Both the position numbers and the translations under genes were made by a program. This document shows, piece by piece, positions 62,661-64,000 of a stretch of DNA of 64,000 nucleotides. The notes below the pieces were generated by a model, which made no database searches, was not told where the DNA came from, and saw nothing but the letters and a program-made list of their open reading frames with translations. The stretch comes from Agarophyton chilense. Taxonomy: Eukaryota; Rhodophyta; Florideophyceae; Gracilariales; Gracilariaceae. The DNA lies in NCBI GenBank assembly GCA_030374765.1, contig JARGXX010000105.1, positions 1,612,001 to 1,676,000 of the forward strand, given 5' to 3'. How positions within the stretch are numbered: the stretch's first letter is position 1; each line of letters begins with the position of its first letter.

Positions 62661-64000
62661 ATGGAAGAGATATTCGGGGACTCTGTGCGCCTCCCGTTTT
62701 TCGAAATCGACAATCACGCTCTTCACACAATCTGGGAGGATGGCTTCGATCGAATGGTCGAGGAGGCCAGAGACAGGCCTTTCGCCCTACGTCCGGTGAG
62801 ACAGTACGTCATCTTTGAGATACTTCTAGTACATTTCAGCTCCTGACCATACCTGCTTCATTACTCACCATAGGAATGCTTTGAAAGCTTCTCTCCTTTT
62901 CGAAAAACCGCAGCTAATATCTTGGAATGGTCCTCGAACTCGCTATCGATGTCGACTGTCAATCAGTGAAATCTTACGCAATGCGTCAGTTGCTCTATCC
63001 AAGCATGTTCCCATCGGAAACATCCGCAATTTTCGCAGATCTCTGGAAGAACGGAAGAAAGACTGGAGAACTGTGATGTCGCAAATTGCGGTCGAGGAAG
63101 TCAATCATACTTCTGAAGCGAAAAGTATTTCTTCTCCTGTTCTTCCATCATTACTGCCCGGGTTTAATATGAACCAGAAGCTTGATATTTCTGGAGTTCT
63201 TATGCTGCCAGTCCCGTTCCCTCATGAACCCATCGCGATCGCTAACATGTGGACGTATGTACATCGACATCCTGTCACATCTGAACCATGTTGCTGACTA
63301 TGAGGTCTTTTGTGTCTGTTTTTCCTTACAATCTATACAGAAACATGGTGTTTGACTTGGAAATGCTCGGAATCGTTTTAGAGGAGAACTGGAATCGACA
63401 TCGATCGGCGTTCAAGGATTCTGGCAATGATACTAATATAATTGAATCTGAATATTGCCAAAGTCATTCACGATCTTCAATCATTAACACGTTTCTCGTC
63501 TTCAAATCTTCGGAAGCTTGGTGTATTCGACCTGTTACAGGACAGTCACCCTTCAAAACGATTTTGCGTTGTCCAGCTCGTAATGCTCTCATTGACCTTG
63601 AGGCTTGTTTCCCTGGTTATAATGACAGAATCCATTTACAAAGAACATCAGCTTTAGAAGACTTGAGTCGTTTCGAGCGGAGCCACGAAGAAGAGACAGT
63701 ACTCCGTTTGCTACATTCGATTCGAAAGCCAATCTCGTTCACTGGTGACTTAGAGACGCTCAAGCAACTGAAAACAGTTGGTTTCTTCTCGCGAGATGTG
63801 GAAGCGATTCGCCACGCTGTGTTTGAACAGGATGACACCCTCAAGTCGAACGGACCATCTCTGAGAACATCTTCTACAACTATTTTGTCAGGAAGCTTTC
63901 TACAAGCCAAAACTCCTTCCGTCCAGACAGTTCAAGGAATGGGACTACAGGCAAGGTTGGTTCCTAAAACTGGAAAGGATTCGTGCCTCCGGGAACTTCT
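62661..64000 (+). CDS. Unrecognised three-exon gene, 3' end beyond the window
   Basis: Exons 62661-62803, 62874-63254 and 63341 to past 64000 join in one frame of about 394 codons, with no stop before the window ends. Both introns have proper signals (GTACGT...CATAG; GTATGT...ATACAG). The joins give RPVRQ|NALKASLLF and IANMWT|NMVFDLEML. The protein starts MEEIFGDSVRLPFFEIDNH, is predicted mixed helical, and includes RRSLEERKKDWRTVMSQIAV and PARNALIDLEACFPGYNDRI. No domain, signal peptide or membrane segment is recognised, and I cannot assign a function. Part of exon 2 is also open in another frame, so exon 2 is less certain than exon 3. Confidence 0.65.
62804..62873 (+). other. Intron 1 of the three-exon gene
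   Basis: 70 bp, donor GTACGT, acceptor CATAG, phase 2. An alternative donor GTGAGA at 62796 gives a stop soon after and is less good. Confidence 0.6.
63255..63340 (+). other. Intron 2 of the three-exon gene
   Basis: 86 bp, donor GTATGT, pyrimidine-rich 3' part and ATACAG acceptor, with CTGAC at about 63294 as a possible branch site. It joins the exon 2 frame to a 220-codon open exon 3. Confidence 0.75.

Overview
This window looks like nuclear DNA of a photosynthetic eukaryote, most consistent with a red alga. The genes are compact and mostly intronless. The few introns are short (70-86 bp), and the PSMA4 intron has a TACTAAC-type branch site. Two proteins begin with phenylalanine-containing, Arg-rich plastid-type leaders (a PPR protein starting MTSAFVAP and a coproporphyrinogen-oxidase-like protein starting MPPAFVP). 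There is also a front-end PUFA desaturase with a cytochrome b5 domain. The lineage call is inference; no database search was possible.

The left half (1-31.4 kb) is repeat-dominated and is a direct tandem segmental duplication. Copy 1 (1 to about 13,498, running in from before the window) matches copy 2 (18,478 to about 31,378) at an offset of about 17.88 kb. Each copy holds the same nested wreckage: a decayed Ty3-like retroelement region on the minus strand, a decayed Ty1/copia reverse-transcriptase fragment, a broken gag-like gene next to an opposite-strand integrase tail, and an exportin-5/HASTY-like gene lacking its N-terminus. The exportin sits between imperfect inverted repeats of about 400-530 bp that contain a palindrome, a TATA box and a tandem 39-bp motif. 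Three differences separate the copies. Copy 1 has a 563-bp solo LTR with a 5-bp target duplication. Copy 2 has a nonsense codon in the exportin frame. Divergence is uneven along the alignment, as if tracts had been homogenised. The spacer between the copies (13.5-18.5 kb) carries a dead DDE transposase and the integrase/chromodomain end of a Ty3 chromovirus in inverted orientation.

The right half (32-64 kb) is a gene island of mostly alternating divergent and convergent genes: a secreted Gly-rich protein, a GT92 glycosyltransferase, a WD40-like protein, a large Sel1-repeat protein, proteasome subunit alpha type-4, ribosomal protein L8 (uL2), a bZIP factor, a small hypothetical gene, the desaturase, a putative secreted N-glycosylated protein, the PPR protein, the CPOX-like protein, a Kelch/coiled-coil protein, cyclin H, a secreted Cys-rich protein behind a clear TATA box, and a three-exon gene running off the right edge. 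From about 44.6 to 54.4 kb the sequence is strikingly GC- and CpG-rich compared with both flanks.

No tRNA, rRNA or CRISPR feature was recognised.
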